Assembly: GCF_001940455.1 (NCBI RefSeq)
Contig: NZ_MKQR01000015.1
Location: forward strand, 1 to 64,000
Origin: Actinokineospora bangkokensis
GTDB lineage: Bacteria > Actinomycetota > Actinomycetes > Mycobacteriales > Pseudonocardiaceae
Length of the DNA stretch: 64,000 nt
Reading direction: 5' to 3'
Made by a program: the position numbers and the translations under genes
Shown: positions 24,217-32,296 of the stretch, in pieces
How positions within the stretch are numbered: position 1 is the first letter of the stretch
Layout: every line of letters begins with the position of its first letter
Notes under the pieces: generated by a model
What the model was told of the DNA's origin: nothing
The model's input: only the letters and a program-made list of their open reading frames with translations
Databases searched by the model: none

Positions 24217-25335
24217 ATGCGGGACCAACCGGCGACCCTGCGCGGCCAAGGGGAGGACGCTCCTCCGGGCGCGGTCGAGCGGCAGGCGCCCCCGCGCACG
24301 CGGCGGATCGACGGGCTCGACCTGCTGCGCGTGCTGGCCTGCTGCCTGGTCTTCTACACCCACGTCTCGACCTGGTACCGGTTCAAGAAGGACCCCCTGC
24401 CGCTCACCGGGGTGCTGGACTCGGCGGTGGTCGGCCCCCTGCACCTGAACAAGGACTTCGCCTTCCTGGGCGTGTCGCTGTTCTTCCTGATCAGCGGGTT
24501 CGTCATCGCGCACGTGGCGACCAGGGAGGGGGCCGCGGAGTTCGCCGTCAAGCGGGCGCTGCGCGTGTTCCCGCCGCTGTTCGCCGCGGTGCTGCTGGCC
24601 TGGGTGTTCGTGCTGCTGGGCTGGCTGTCGGTGCCCGGGGGCGAGGACGTCGGCTTCGGCGACCTGGTGGCGAACCTGTTCCTGGTCAACTTCTTCGCGC
24701 CGCAGCTGGTGACCCTGGTGGGCGTCGCCTGGACGCTGATCATCCAGCTCGGCGTCTACGCGATGGTCCTCGCCCTGCTCGCGGTGTTCCGGCGGATGCC
24801 GTGGCTGGCGATCGCCGTCCAGGTCACCGCCTGCATGGTGCTGCTGTCGGTGCTGTCGAACCTGCGGGGCCCGGTCGCCGCGTCGCTGGCGAACATCGGC
24901 GCGTTCGGCTGCGCGATCGTGCTCGGCCAGGTCATCTGGCTGGTGTGGTCGCGCCGAGCGCCGCTGTGGGCGGGCGTCCTGCTCGGCGCGCTGTGCTGGC
25001 TGGTGGTCAACACCGCCGAGGCCGGCGGCTACGGGCAGTCCGGCGACTCCTACCTGCTGACGATGACGCTCGCCGCGCTGGTCGTCTCGCTCGTGGTGGC
25101 CGCGGGCGGCCGGGTCAAGCGGGTGCGCGCGGTGGCGTTCCTGTCCGAGCGCAGCTACTCGATCTACCTGGTGCACCAGACGACCGCCTTCGCCGTGCTC
25201 GCCGGGCTGGCCGCGCACACCTGGTCGTCGGTGGCCGTGGCGGTGGCCGTCGCGGTGACCCTGGCCGTCGCCGAGGTCGTCCACCGGTTCGTCGAGCGGC
25301 CGTCGGCCCGGCTGGCCGCCAGGACGACCCGGTGA
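24217..25335 (+). CDS. OafA-type acyltransferase (acyltransferase 3)
   Basis: ATG 24217 follows GGGAGG. The 372-residue protein opens with the family signature RRIDGLDLLRVLACCLVFYTHVS. It has about ten hydrophobic helices, GVSLFFLISGFVIA and SERSYSIYLVH near the end. Such membrane enzymes move acetyl or other acyl groups from the cytoplasm onto surface sugars. It starts 44 bp after the glycosyltransferase fusion and overlaps the next acyltransferase by 4 bases (GTGA), so the glycan made here is probably acylated. Confidence 0.88.
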   Translation: MRDQPATLRGQGEDAPPGAVERQAPPRTRRIDGLDLLRVLACCLVFYTHVSTWYRFKKDPLPLTGVLDSAVVGPLHLNKDFAFLGVSLFFLISGFVIAHVATREGAAEFAVKRALRVFPPLFAAVLLAWVFVLLGWLSVPGGEDVGFGDLVANLFLVNFFAPQLVTLVGVAWTLIIQLGVYAMVLALLAVFRRMPWLAIAVQVTACMVLLSVLSNLRGPVAASLANIGAFGCAIVLGQVIWLVWSRRAPLWAGVLLGALCWLVVNTAEAGGYGQSGDSYLLTMTLAALVVSLVVAAGGRVKRVRAVAFLSERSYSIYLVHQTTAFAVLAGLAAHTWSSVAVAVAVAVTLAVAEVVHRFVERPSARLAARTTR

Positions 25336-26528
25336 CCGCACCCGCGCCGCGGGGCGCGCTGGTGCACGCCGCCCCGGTCCAGGGCAAGTCCCGGGTGGCG
25401 TTCCTGGACATCGGCCGCGGGATCGCCGCGCTGCTGGTCGTCTACACCCACATCTACAACGTGTTCATCCACGACTTCCGCGGCCAGCGCACCCCCGTCA
25501 CCGACGCCCTGGACGCGGCCTTCACCGTCCCGTTCAAGCTCGACGAGCAGGGCATCGGCGGGGTGGCGGTGCCCATGTTCTTCCTCATCAGCGGCTTCGT
25601 CGTCACCCCGATCGCGCTGCGGCTGGGAGCCCGCCGCTTCGCCGTCAACCGCCTGCTGCGCCTCTACCCGGTGCTGGTGTTCGTGGTGGCGGTGGCCGCG
25701 GTGCTGATCTCGCTGGGCCTGTCGCTGCTGTCGACCAAGCCCCAGCCGGTGACCCCGTGGACGCTGCTGTCCAACGCCTCGCTCTGGAACTTCATCGACC
25801 GCCCCTTCGGCTCCTGGGTGGCCGTGGCGTGGACGCTCGCCGTCGAGGTCCTGTTCTACGCCACCCTGCTGGCCGTGCTGCCGCTGCTGCGCACCCGGGT
25901 GTGGCTGGCCATCACCGTGCAGCTGTGGCTCGTGGCGATGCTGCTGATCACCCACCGCGCCTTCGGCGAGGAGTACCGCGCCCTCGTCATCAACATGACC
26001 TACACCCTGATCCCGCTCATGGGGCAGGTGGTCTGGGCGGCCTGCCAGAGGCACATCCCCGCCTGGCTGGCAGGCACCTTCATCACCGCCGCCTGGCTCC
26101 TGTTCGTCTGGGCGAGCCACCTGTCCGTCGACCCCGAGTACGTCCCCCGCGCCTTCCCCATCGCCGTCGCCCTGCTGCTGTTCCTCCTGGGCGTCTTCGC
26201 CGAACCCCACCTGCGCCAACGCCCCTTCTGGACCGCCCTGTCCGACCGCACCTACTCCATCTACCTCCTCCACGGCGTCGTGGCGTTCCCGGTGATGCAC
26301 TGGCTCATCGACGACCTCCCCCTGTGGCTGACCGTCCTGACCGCCGTCACCGCCACCTTCGCCGCCGCCGAACTGACCTTCCGCCTCGTGGAACGCCCCA
26401 GCCACAACCTCGCCCGCCGCCTGTCCCGCTCGCGGCGCACCCCCACCTCGCCGAGTGTTCGGCCGAGCCAAGACCCGGAGCAGACCACGCGCCTGACACC
26501 CGTGCGCGACTCCGCCCCACCCACCTGA
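25332..26528 (+). CDS. OafA-type acyltransferase (acyltransferase 3), second copy
   Basis: GTG 25332 overlaps the preceding stop by 4 bases. The 398-residue integral membrane protein has RVAFLDIGRGIAALLVVYTHI, GVAVPMFFLISGFVV and SDRTYSIYLLHG, the same landmarks as its neighbour. The two sequences are clearly diverged, suggesting different acyl donors or sugar positions. A polar, Pro/Thr-rich tail of about 45 residues ends the protein. It closes the putative glycan-modification operon; the next gene is on the other strand. Confidence 0.88.
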   Translation: MTAPAPRGALVHAAPVQGKSRVAFLDIGRGIAALLVVYTHIYNVFIHDFRGQRTPVTDALDAAFTVPFKLDEQGIGGVAVPMFFLISGFVVTPIALRLGARRFAVNRLLRLYPVLVFVVAVAAVLISLGLSLLSTKPQPVTPWTLLSNASLWNFIDRPFGSWVAVAWTLAVEVLFYATLLAVLPLLRTRVWLAITVQLWLVAMLLITHRAFGEEYRALVINMTYTLIPLMGQVVWAACQRHIPAWLAGTFITAAWLLFVWASHLSVDPEYVPRAFPIAVALLLFLLGVFAEPHLRQRPFWTALSDRTYSIYLLHGVVAFPVMHWLIDDLPLWLTVLTAVTATFAAAELTFRLVERPSHNLARRLSRSRRTPTSPSVRPSQDPEQTTRLTPVRDSAPPT

Positions 26529-26615
26529 CACCACGGGTGCAACAGCACGGGCGCCATCGTTCCGCAGGATGGTTCGCATCGCAGGGAAGTCACTCGGTCT
26601 TGACCCAGTTCTCCT

Positions 26616-28496
26616 TCAGCGGCTCACCCCAGCGTCGTAGGCGTCCGCTTGGATCTCGTACAGGTCGCGGTAGTGGCCGGGTTCGGCCATCAGGGTGACA
26701 TGGGTCCCCACCTGCGCCAGCCTGCCCTCGTGCATGACCAGGATGAGGTCGACCGTGCGGATGTTGGCCAGCCGGTGGGTGATCAGCACCGTGATCTTGT
26801 CACGCCCACCCAGGTCGCGCAGGGCGGCGAAGACGGCGTGCTCTGCCCGGGCATCGAGCGCGGCGGTCGGTTCGTCGGCGATCACCAGGGGTGCGTCGCG
26901 GTACAGGCCGCGGGCCACGGACAGGCGTTGCCACTGCCCACCGGAGAGGTCGTGCCCCGTGGCGAAGAGTCGGGACAGCAACGTCTCCCACCCGTTCGGC
27001 AGGGTTTGCGCGACCCGGTCAGCCCCCGAGTCACGAGCCGCGGCAGCGAAGTGGGCGTCCTCGGGATCGGCGCGCCCGATCCTGCCGACCCGGATGTTGT
27101 CCGCCGCCGATGATGGCCAGCGCAGGGGTGCCTGCATGACCATCGCCACCCTGTCGTTCAGGGCGTCCTCGTCCACCGAGGCGATGTCGACCCCGTTCCA
27201 GCGCACCGCGCCGCCGGTGGGCAGGTAGAGCCCGCTGATCAGCTTCGAGAGGGTCGTCTTGCCGGACCCGTTCTCCCCCACCAGGGCCACGACCTGTCCC
27301 CTGCGCAGGGTCGCCGAGACCGCGCGGACCGCGGGCTCCACCGCGTCCGGGTAGCTGAAGGTGACCTCGTCGAGGACGACCTCCTCGGGGTCCGGCGCCT
27401 CGACCGAGCCCGGCGCGCGGCGGTGGGCCGCTGCCCGCTCAAGGCAGCTGCGGAACACGTGGAGCGTGAGGCTGACCTGGTACAGGTTGTTCGCCTCCTG
27501 CACAGCCTGCGTCGCCCCGCCCGAGGCCGCTCGCATGGCCACGACGGCGGCACCCGCCACGGCGAGCGGCAGGACGCCGTGGGACACCAGCAGGAACAGG
27601 GCCAGGTACGCCGCCCCGGTCCCGATGCCGGACAACGCCCGACCGGCCAACAGCAGGGCCTCCCGCCGGTTGCTGGTCCGCACCGCCTCCGCGGTCAACC
27701 GCGCCGCGATCCGCCGGTGCTCGTCGAGCAGCAGACCGCGCGCCCCGCAGGCCCTGATCTCCGCCGCGGCCTCGCGGTCGGTGGTCAGGGCGGCGGTGAT
27801 GCCGATCCTCTTGCGGTGCGAGACCACGCGGACGTACGACGCGAAGGCCACCCGCGCCGACCGAGCCGACGCCCACGCTCGTGGGACCGCCGACAACAGC
27901 ACCAGGGGTGCCAGCAGCGGGTGCAGCACGGCGGCGGTCACCACCGACGCCGCCGAGGTCACCGCGGAACCGAGGATCTCGCCCGCGTCGGTGACCGCCG
28001 CCTTGAACTCGTCCGGCGCCTCGGTGCAGGCGCGCCCCAGCAGATCGGTGAACTCAGCGTCGTCGAAAGCCGCCGACTGGACCGCCAGCGCGGCCGCTGC
28101 CAACCGGTCGCGTGCCCGCGCCTCGACCAGGGGCGCCAGTGCGCCGGTGATCGCGGACACCACGCTGTCGAGCAGGCCGCGCAGCGCGAAGGCCACGACG
28201 ACGGCGATCAGCGCGGGCAGCGCGGCCACCAGCGGCGTACCGCCGTCGAGCAGACCGGTGAACGCGTCCGCGGTGGCCAGCAGGCCGAACGCGGTGACCG
28301 CGCCACTGGCGAGCCGCGCCGAACCCGCGGCGAGGGTCAAGGGCCGGGACGCCGCCCACGCCTCCCGCGCGATGAAGGTGAGGGTGGCGGGCAGGTCGCG
28401 CACGAGGGCGCGCAGGCCTGCGTCCGCCGCCGAGGCGTAGCCGGTCGCCCAGTCCGGGACGACCACCTCGTCCACCCCGATGAAGGGGCGGGTCAC
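26616..28496 (-). CDS. Lasso peptide ABC exporter (D protein)
   Basis: GTG 28496 overlaps the stop of the B2 protease gene by 4 bases (GTGA). The longer open frame upstream is a shadow of B2 and B1. The 626-residue half-transporter has an N-terminal membrane domain of about 350 residues. The ATPase domain has Walker A GENGSGKTT, signature LSGGQWQRLSVARG, Walker B LVIADEPTAALD and switch His in LITHRL. All motifs are intact, so a homodimer is expected. As last gene of the lasso operon it should export the mature peptide and give self-immunity. Confidence 0.9.
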   Translation of the reverse strand: MTRPFIGVDEVVVPDWATGYASAADAGLRALVRDLPATLTFIAREAWAASRPLTLAAGSARLASGAVTAFGLLATADAFTGLLDGGTPLVAALPALIAVVVAFALRGLLDSVVSAITGALAPLVEARARDRLAAAALAVQSAAFDDAEFTDLLGRACTEAPDEFKAAVTDAGEILGSAVTSAASVVTAAVLHPLLAPLVLLSAVPRAWASARSARVAFASYVRVVSHRKRIGITAALTTDREAAAEIRACGARGLLLDEHRRIAARLTAEAVRTSNRREALLLAGRALSGIGTGAAYLALFLLVSHGVLPLAVAGAAVVAMRAASGGATQAVQEANNLYQVSLTLHVFRSCLERAAAHRRAPGSVEAPDPEEVVLDEVTFSYPDAVEPAVRAVSATLRRGQVVALVGENGSGKTTLSKLISGLYLPTGGAVRWNGVDIASVDEDALNDRVAMVMQAPLRWPSSAADNIRVGRIGRADPEDAHFAAAARDSGADRVAQTLPNGWETLLSRLFATGHDLSGGQWQRLSVARGLYRDAPLVIADEPTAALDARAEHAVFAALRDLGGRDKITVLITHRLANIRTVDLILVMHEGRLAQVGTHVTLMAEPGHYRDLYEIQADAYDAGVSR

Positions 28497-28906
28497 CTCG
28501 GCCCCACCACCATGATCGGCGTGTAGGCGCAGAGGTGCGGGGCCTCGCCGATCGGGACCCCGTCCACCGACACCCAGGCGTGGGCGGTGAAGGGCTCGGT
28601 GCGCACACCGGTCTGCCATGTCGGCCACGCGCCCCGCGCCCGGCAGAGCAGAGCGGTCGCCACTGACCTCTGCAGGCACTGCTGACCGGCGCAGCGCCTG
28701 CTCACCGTGACGACCGCCGTCCTCGCCCTCAGCGCCTCGGCGGCGGTGGCGCGACGCGCCCCCGCACTGGCGAACCGGAGCGCCTGGCGCAGTCGTGCAG
28801 GTGGGAGCGCGACGAGCGCCCTGGCCACCGCCACTGCGAGCACCGCGACCACGCGCTGCCGAGGAGGCACCGTTGACGCCCTCTCCAAGGACACGGGCGT
28901 GGTCAT
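28493..28906 (-). CDS. Lasso peptide leader protease (B2, transglutaminase-like)
   Basis: The 137-residue protein matches actinobacterial lasso B2 enzymes. It has a variable helical N-terminus, then CAGQQCLQRSVATALLCR with the catalytic Cys (Cys77), and TAHAWVSVDGVPIGE with the catalytic His (His109) and an acid at Asp115 or Glu121. It cuts the leader from the precursor before ring closure and works only with the separate PqqD-like B1 protein encoded just upstream. Both neighbours overlap it by 4 bases. Confidence 0.92.
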   Translation of the reverse strand: MTTPVSLERASTVPPRQRVVAVLAVAVARALVALPPARLRQALRFASAGARRATAAEALRARTAVVTVSRRCAGQQCLQRSVATALLCRARGAWPTWQTGVRTEPFTAHAWVSVDGVPIGEAPHLCAYTPIMVVGPR

Positions 28907-29157
28907 GGCGCCAGCAACCCGGCGTTGCGCAGCGCCGTAACGAACGCGGCCGCGTCCGCGCGCACCCGGTCGGTGTCCGCCGGGTGGTCAGCGAGCAGCG
29001 CGTCGACCGCGACGTCGAGGCTTCGGCCCGCGAGCACGTGTGCGGCGATCGCCGCGCCGGTCTCGTTGACCTGCCAGTACCGGCCACGCCGCTCGTCGAG
29101 CAGCACCATGCCGTGCGGGGTCTTGGCCGCGGAGACCCCCTGCCGGAAAGCGGTCAT
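28903..29157 (-). CDS. Lasso peptide leader-binding protein (B1, PqqD-like RRE)
   Basis: ATG 29157 overlaps the cyclase stop by 4 bases (ATGA). The 84-residue protein has the PqqD/RRE fold pattern: VLLDERRGRYWQVNETGAAIAAH, then a helical C-terminus. In split lasso systems B1 binds the leader motif YxxPxL and presents the precursor to B2. The precursor here carries exactly that motif. Confidence 0.92.
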   Translation of the reverse strand: MTAFRQGVSAAKTPHGMVLLDERRGRYWQVNETGAAIAAHVLAGRSLDVAVDALLADHPADTDRVRADAAAFVTALRNAGLLAP

Positions 29158-30971
29158 CGTGTTCCTCCCGTCTTCAGCGGTGCGTGGTCCGTTGTCGTCC
29201 TCAACCAGGCCTCGCACGCCAAGGTCGTCAGCAGGTCCTGCAACCGCACCGCGTCCACGTGCAGGTCGACCAGTTCCGCGCGGAACTCCGCGGCATCGAT
29301 CAGACCGATCCTGGCCAGGACCATGTCCTCGCACTCCGCGACGATCCGGTCCCGGTTGGTCCGCATCCCGGCGAACAGGTCGGCGCTGAACTCGGCCTTG
29401 GTCCCGCGGTCGAGGATGTCGTCGGGCACGGTGCCGCGCATGGCCGCCGCGAGCACCGGCTTGTAGGCGTTCGCGTCGACCCGGTCCGCGAAGCGCACCG
29501 CCAGAGCCGCTTCCAGGACCCGGTCGTCGAGGAACGGTGCGTGCCAGCGGACACCCCGATCCGCGGCCACGCCATCGAGGTCACCGATGGTGCGCCCGGT
29601 CTGCTCCGCCACCGAGAGCACCGCGTGCTGCGCCCGCCACCGCGACGACGGCTCCGCGTCCTCCACGGACGCGCGCGCCAGCAGGTCGCGCACGGTGCGG
29701 ACCGCGTGCCCGGTGGACCACCAGGGCAGCCGGACGAGCTCTCCCCAGCCGTCCCTGCTCTGCGACCACGGCCGGGTACCACCCACCACCTCGGCCATGT
29801 GCCGCAGCCACGTGGCGTGCCCGCGGTTGTCGACGAGCGACGCCGCCGCGGCGACAAGCGGCTGCCGACGCACGGCCCGGTTGCCGCGGAAGACCCCCAG
29901 GTACCGCCACGGTGCCGTGCGCAGCGTGCTGTGGTCGACCGCGGGGGGCACGGTGAACAGCTCGTCCCCTCCGTAGCCGCTGAGGTGGTCGGTGATCCCG
30001 CGGCCGGCGAGCGCACCCAGCTGGTGCCCGATCACCGCCCTGGCCCGGATCCAGGGGAAGGGTGCCTCCCGGCTCGGCCCGGGAGCCAGCGCGTCGGTGA
30101 AGTTGTCCGGCACATCCGGCCGTTCGAAGACCAGGTGCCGCGCCCCGGGGAGCTCGGCGGCCGCCCTGCCCGCCCACAGCGGGTCGTCGGCGGTCGGGTC
30201 GGCGGCCGCGTAGCGGGTGGTCAACAGGCTGTCCACCCGTGGTGCGGCCAGGAAGGCCAGGCTCGTCGAGTCCATGCCGCCGGACAGGTCGGTGCTCACC
30301 CGGGTCCCCGGGGACGTCCGCGCCCGCACGGCGTCGGCCAGCGCGCCGAACACCCGTGGCGCCGCCACCGCCATCGGGGTGTCAGCCGCGGGCACCTGCC
30401 ACCAGCGCCGCACCCTGGCGGCGCCGTCGGGTGCGATGTCGAGGTGGCTGTCGCCCGGGACCTCCGAGACCCCCTTCCACAGCGGCGTGCGGTGCAGCGG
30501 CCACGGGGGCGCAGGCAGGAGCAGGTGCAGCGCCACCGAGTCCGGGTCGAGCCCCGCTCCCAGGAGGTCGGCCAGCGGACGGGCGCGGTCCGCGGCCACG
30601 GTGGCACCGTCGACGACGGCGTGGAAGACCCGGCGCACACCGACGACGCTGCCCTGGGCCCGGGTCCGGCCGTGGATGCTGGCCAGCAGGTGCACGCAAC
30701 CGGGGATGGTGGCGGCCCAGCGGTCCAGGTCCGCGGGTGCGGTGATCCGCCGGGCCGCGTCGGCCACCTCGGCCGGGGTGGTGGAGGTGCTGCCGAGCAC
30801 GACGACGCGTGTGCCGCCCACCGCTGCGCGCACCAGGTCGCCCGGTCGCCACCGACCCACCAGCCACGGTCTGCCCGAGGCGTGGTGGATCGTGGTCGCC
30901 GCCGGATCGGCCACCCGCTCCGCGACAGCGGCCCCCGCCGCGTTGTCGGAGAAGAGGAGGAAACCGCACAC
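29154..30971 (-). CDS. Lasso peptide macrolactam synthetase (C, asparagine-synthetase-like)
   Basis: GTG 30971 starts a 605-residue protein 16 bases after the precursor gene. The N-terminal half resembles the glutaminase domain (it keeps MCGF at the start). The synthetase half has the ATP-pyrophosphatase motif STDLSGGMDSTSLAF, DHLSGYGGDELF and HAPFLDDRVLEAAL. The enzyme adenylates the Asp side chain of the core and joins it to the new N-terminus to form the ring. Size and motifs are normal for actinobacterial lasso cyclases. Confidence 0.93.
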   Translation of the reverse strand: MCGFLLFSDNAAGAAVAERVADPAATTIHHASGRPWLVGRWRPGDLVRAAVGGTRVVVLGSTSTTPAEVADAARRITAPADLDRWAATIPGCVHLLASIHGRTRAQGSVVGVRRVFHAVVDGATVAADRARPLADLLGAGLDPDSVALHLLLPAPPWPLHRTPLWKGVSEVPGDSHLDIAPDGAARVRRWWQVPAADTPMAVAAPRVFGALADAVRARTSPGTRVSTDLSGGMDSTSLAFLAAPRVDSLLTTRYAAADPTADDPLWAGRAAAELPGARHLVFERPDVPDNFTDALAPGPSREAPFPWIRARAVIGHQLGALAGRGITDHLSGYGGDELFTVPPAVDHSTLRTAPWRYLGVFRGNRAVRRQPLVAAAASLVDNRGHATWLRHMAEVVGGTRPWSQSRDGWGELVRLPWWSTGHAVRTVRDLLARASVEDAEPSSRWRAQHAVLSVAEQTGRTIGDLDGVAADRGVRWHAPFLDDRVLEAALAVRFADRVDANAYKPVLAAAMRGTVPDDILDRGTKAEFSADLFAGMRTNRDRIVAECEDMVLARIGLIDAAEFRAELVDLHVDAVRLQDLLTTLACEAWLRTTTDHAPLKTGGTR

Positions 30972-30987
30972 GCGCGTCGTCCCCCGG

Positions 30988-31152
30988 CTAGTTCTTGTCG
31001 GCCCTGGGCAAGCGGGCGGGCTTCTGCGGGTTGTTCGAGTTGAAGTCGCGGTTGGCGAAGTCGTTCGAGGCCCCGGACCTGCCCAGGGTCATGGCGGCGA
31101 ACCCACCCGCCTCGGCGAGCATCGGGGGCTCGTAGGAGCTGGTGCTTTCCAT
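30988..31152 (-). CDS. Lasso peptide precursor (A)
   Basis: ATG 31152 has GGAGAAGG upstream. The 54-residue peptide carries the RRE-binding motif Y7-x2-P10-x-L12, then G16/G17 and Thr22 as penultimate leader residue. Cleavage after Leu23 gives a core beginning Gly24-Arg-Ser-Gly-Ala-Ser-Asn-Asp31. Gly1 and Asp8 can close an 8-residue macrolactam. The core then has a 23-residue loop and tail rich in Asn, Pro, Lys and Arg (Phe32, Phe37, Pro42, Pro45, Pro49) with no Cys, which makes it a class II peptide. A 31-residue core is longer than most known lasso peptides. Confidence 0.9.
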   Translation of the reverse strand: MESTSSYEPPMLAEAGGFAAMTLGRSGASNDFANRDFNSNNPQKPARLPRADKN

Positions 31153-31204
31153 GCCTTCTCCTTGTTCGGTGTAGGTGGAGTGACCCGACGAGCGTCGCGA
31201 CCGG

Positions 31205-31233
31205 TCGTGGTTTCCGCGTGGTGCGCGCGTGGT
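31205..31233. promoter_or_regulatory. Candidate SARP binding site, three heptamer direct repeats
   Basis: TCGTGGT (31205-31211), GCGTGGT (31216-31222) and GCGTGGT (31227-31233) are separated by exactly 4 bases each, an 11-bp period. SARP regulators bind direct heptamers with this spacing. The array lies between the leftward lasso precursor gene and the rightward SARP gene, so it could serve either or both promoters. Confidence 0.6.
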
Positions 31234-31241
31234 CAGCGCTC

Positions 31242-31264
31242 GGACACCGGAAACCGCGGTGTCC
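31242..31264. promoter_or_regulatory. Inverted repeat in the lasso/SARP divergent promoter
   Basis: GGACACCG (31242-31249), 7-base spacer, CGGTGTCC (31257-31264). Perfect 8-bp arms just beyond the heptamer repeats. It may be a second operator for an unlinked repressor; no T-run follows. Confidence 0.4.
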
Positions 31265-31338
31265 CCGGGAACGTTCTGCGATGGCGTCGACCGGGCGGCC
31301 GTGCCGTCCGGCAGCACGAGTCGGGGATGGGAGGACGT

Positions 31339-32148
31339 GTGGCCGTCGCGGTGCGGGTACTCGGCGATCTGGTGGTCATGGCGCACGGCGAGGAGATCGT
31401 CGTCACGGCCGCCAAGCAACGCGGGCTGCTGCGGATCCTGGCTCTGCACCGCGGTGGTGCGCTGGCCACTGACGAGTTGGTGGCTCTGCTCTGGGACGGC
31501 AACCCACCCAAATCCGCCAGGACGACGCTGCGCGGTTATGTGCGTCGCTTGCGCGCCGCGGTCGCGGAACCGATCGTGGAAAGCGTCGCGGCCGGTTACC
31601 GCATTGCCGCATCCGCTTCGGTCGACCTGACCGAGTTCCACGCGAAAGTCGCCGCTGCGCGCCACTGCACGCACCCTCGACGGGAACTGGAGCTCTTGCG
31701 AGAAGCCGTCGTCCTGTGGCGCGGCGATCCCCTGCAGGGGTTGACCGGCGACTGGGCCGAGACCTTCTCCAGCGAATTGGAGCAGGATCGGTTGCACGCC
31801 GTGGAACGCCTCCTGCGCCTGGAACTGCAAGTCGGCGATCCCGGTGTCATCGCGGACACCGCCCGCAAGGTCCTGCGCCACCACCCGTTCCGGGAGCAGC
31901 TCTGGCACACGCTGCTCTCCGCACTCCACGCCACGAACCGCACAGCGGAAGCCCTGGCCGCCTACGCGGAGTTCCGCATCACCCTCGCCCACAACCTCGG
32001 CATCGATCCCTCCCCCGCACTACGTCGCCTGCACCAACACCTCCTCGACAACACCCTGGTCACGCCTGCTGCGAGATCAGGGCCTCCGACGCGGCGGTCG
32101 AGGCCTCCGCGAACACCTGCTCGACCGCGCCGCAGACCACGGTGCTGA
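31339..32148 (+). CDS. SARP-type (AfsR/DnrI) transcriptional regulator
   Basis: GTG 31339 lies 4 bases after GGAGG; ATG 31327 is an in-frame alternative. The 269-residue protein has a winged-helix OmpR-type DNA-binding domain (KQRGLLRILALHRGGALATDELVALLW, RGYVRRLRAAV) and a bacterial transcriptional activator domain (ELELLREAVVLWRGDPLQGLTG to ALAAYAEFRITLAHNLGIDPSPALRRLHQHLL). It is divergent from the lasso operon and probably activates it. The last 28 codons are Arg/Pro-rich and look non-conserved, so the natural domain end is near 32060. Confidence 0.9.
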   Translation: MAVAVRVLGDLVVMAHGEEIVVTAAKQRGLLRILALHRGGALATDELVALLWDGNPPKSARTTLRGYVRRLRAAVAEPIVESVAAGYRIAASASVDLTEFHAKVAAARHCTHPRRELELLREAVVLWRGDPLQGLTGDWAETFSSELEQDRLHAVERLLRLELQVGDPGVIADTARKVLRHHPFREQLWHTLLSALHATNRTAEALAAYAEFRITLAHNLGIDPSPALRRLHQHLLDNTLVTPAARSGPPTRRSRPPRTPARPRRRPRC

Positions 32149-32296
32149 CAGCTCCGTCGGCCGTGATCGAGTTGATGCCCTCGGTGGATCCGGTCCAACG
32201 ACCCGAGGAGCAGCCCTCGCGCGGTGACGACTCATGCGGGAGGGTGCAGCAAGGCTGCGGAGATCGCGGTGCGAGCACGGGTGAGGGGTGCGCGGA

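Noticed and set aside
29154-30971. Asparagine synthetase involved in asparagine metabolism
   Set aside because: Context with a precursor, PqqD-like and B2 protease genes and the actinobacterial lasso cyclase motifs make a macrolactam synthetase far more likely.
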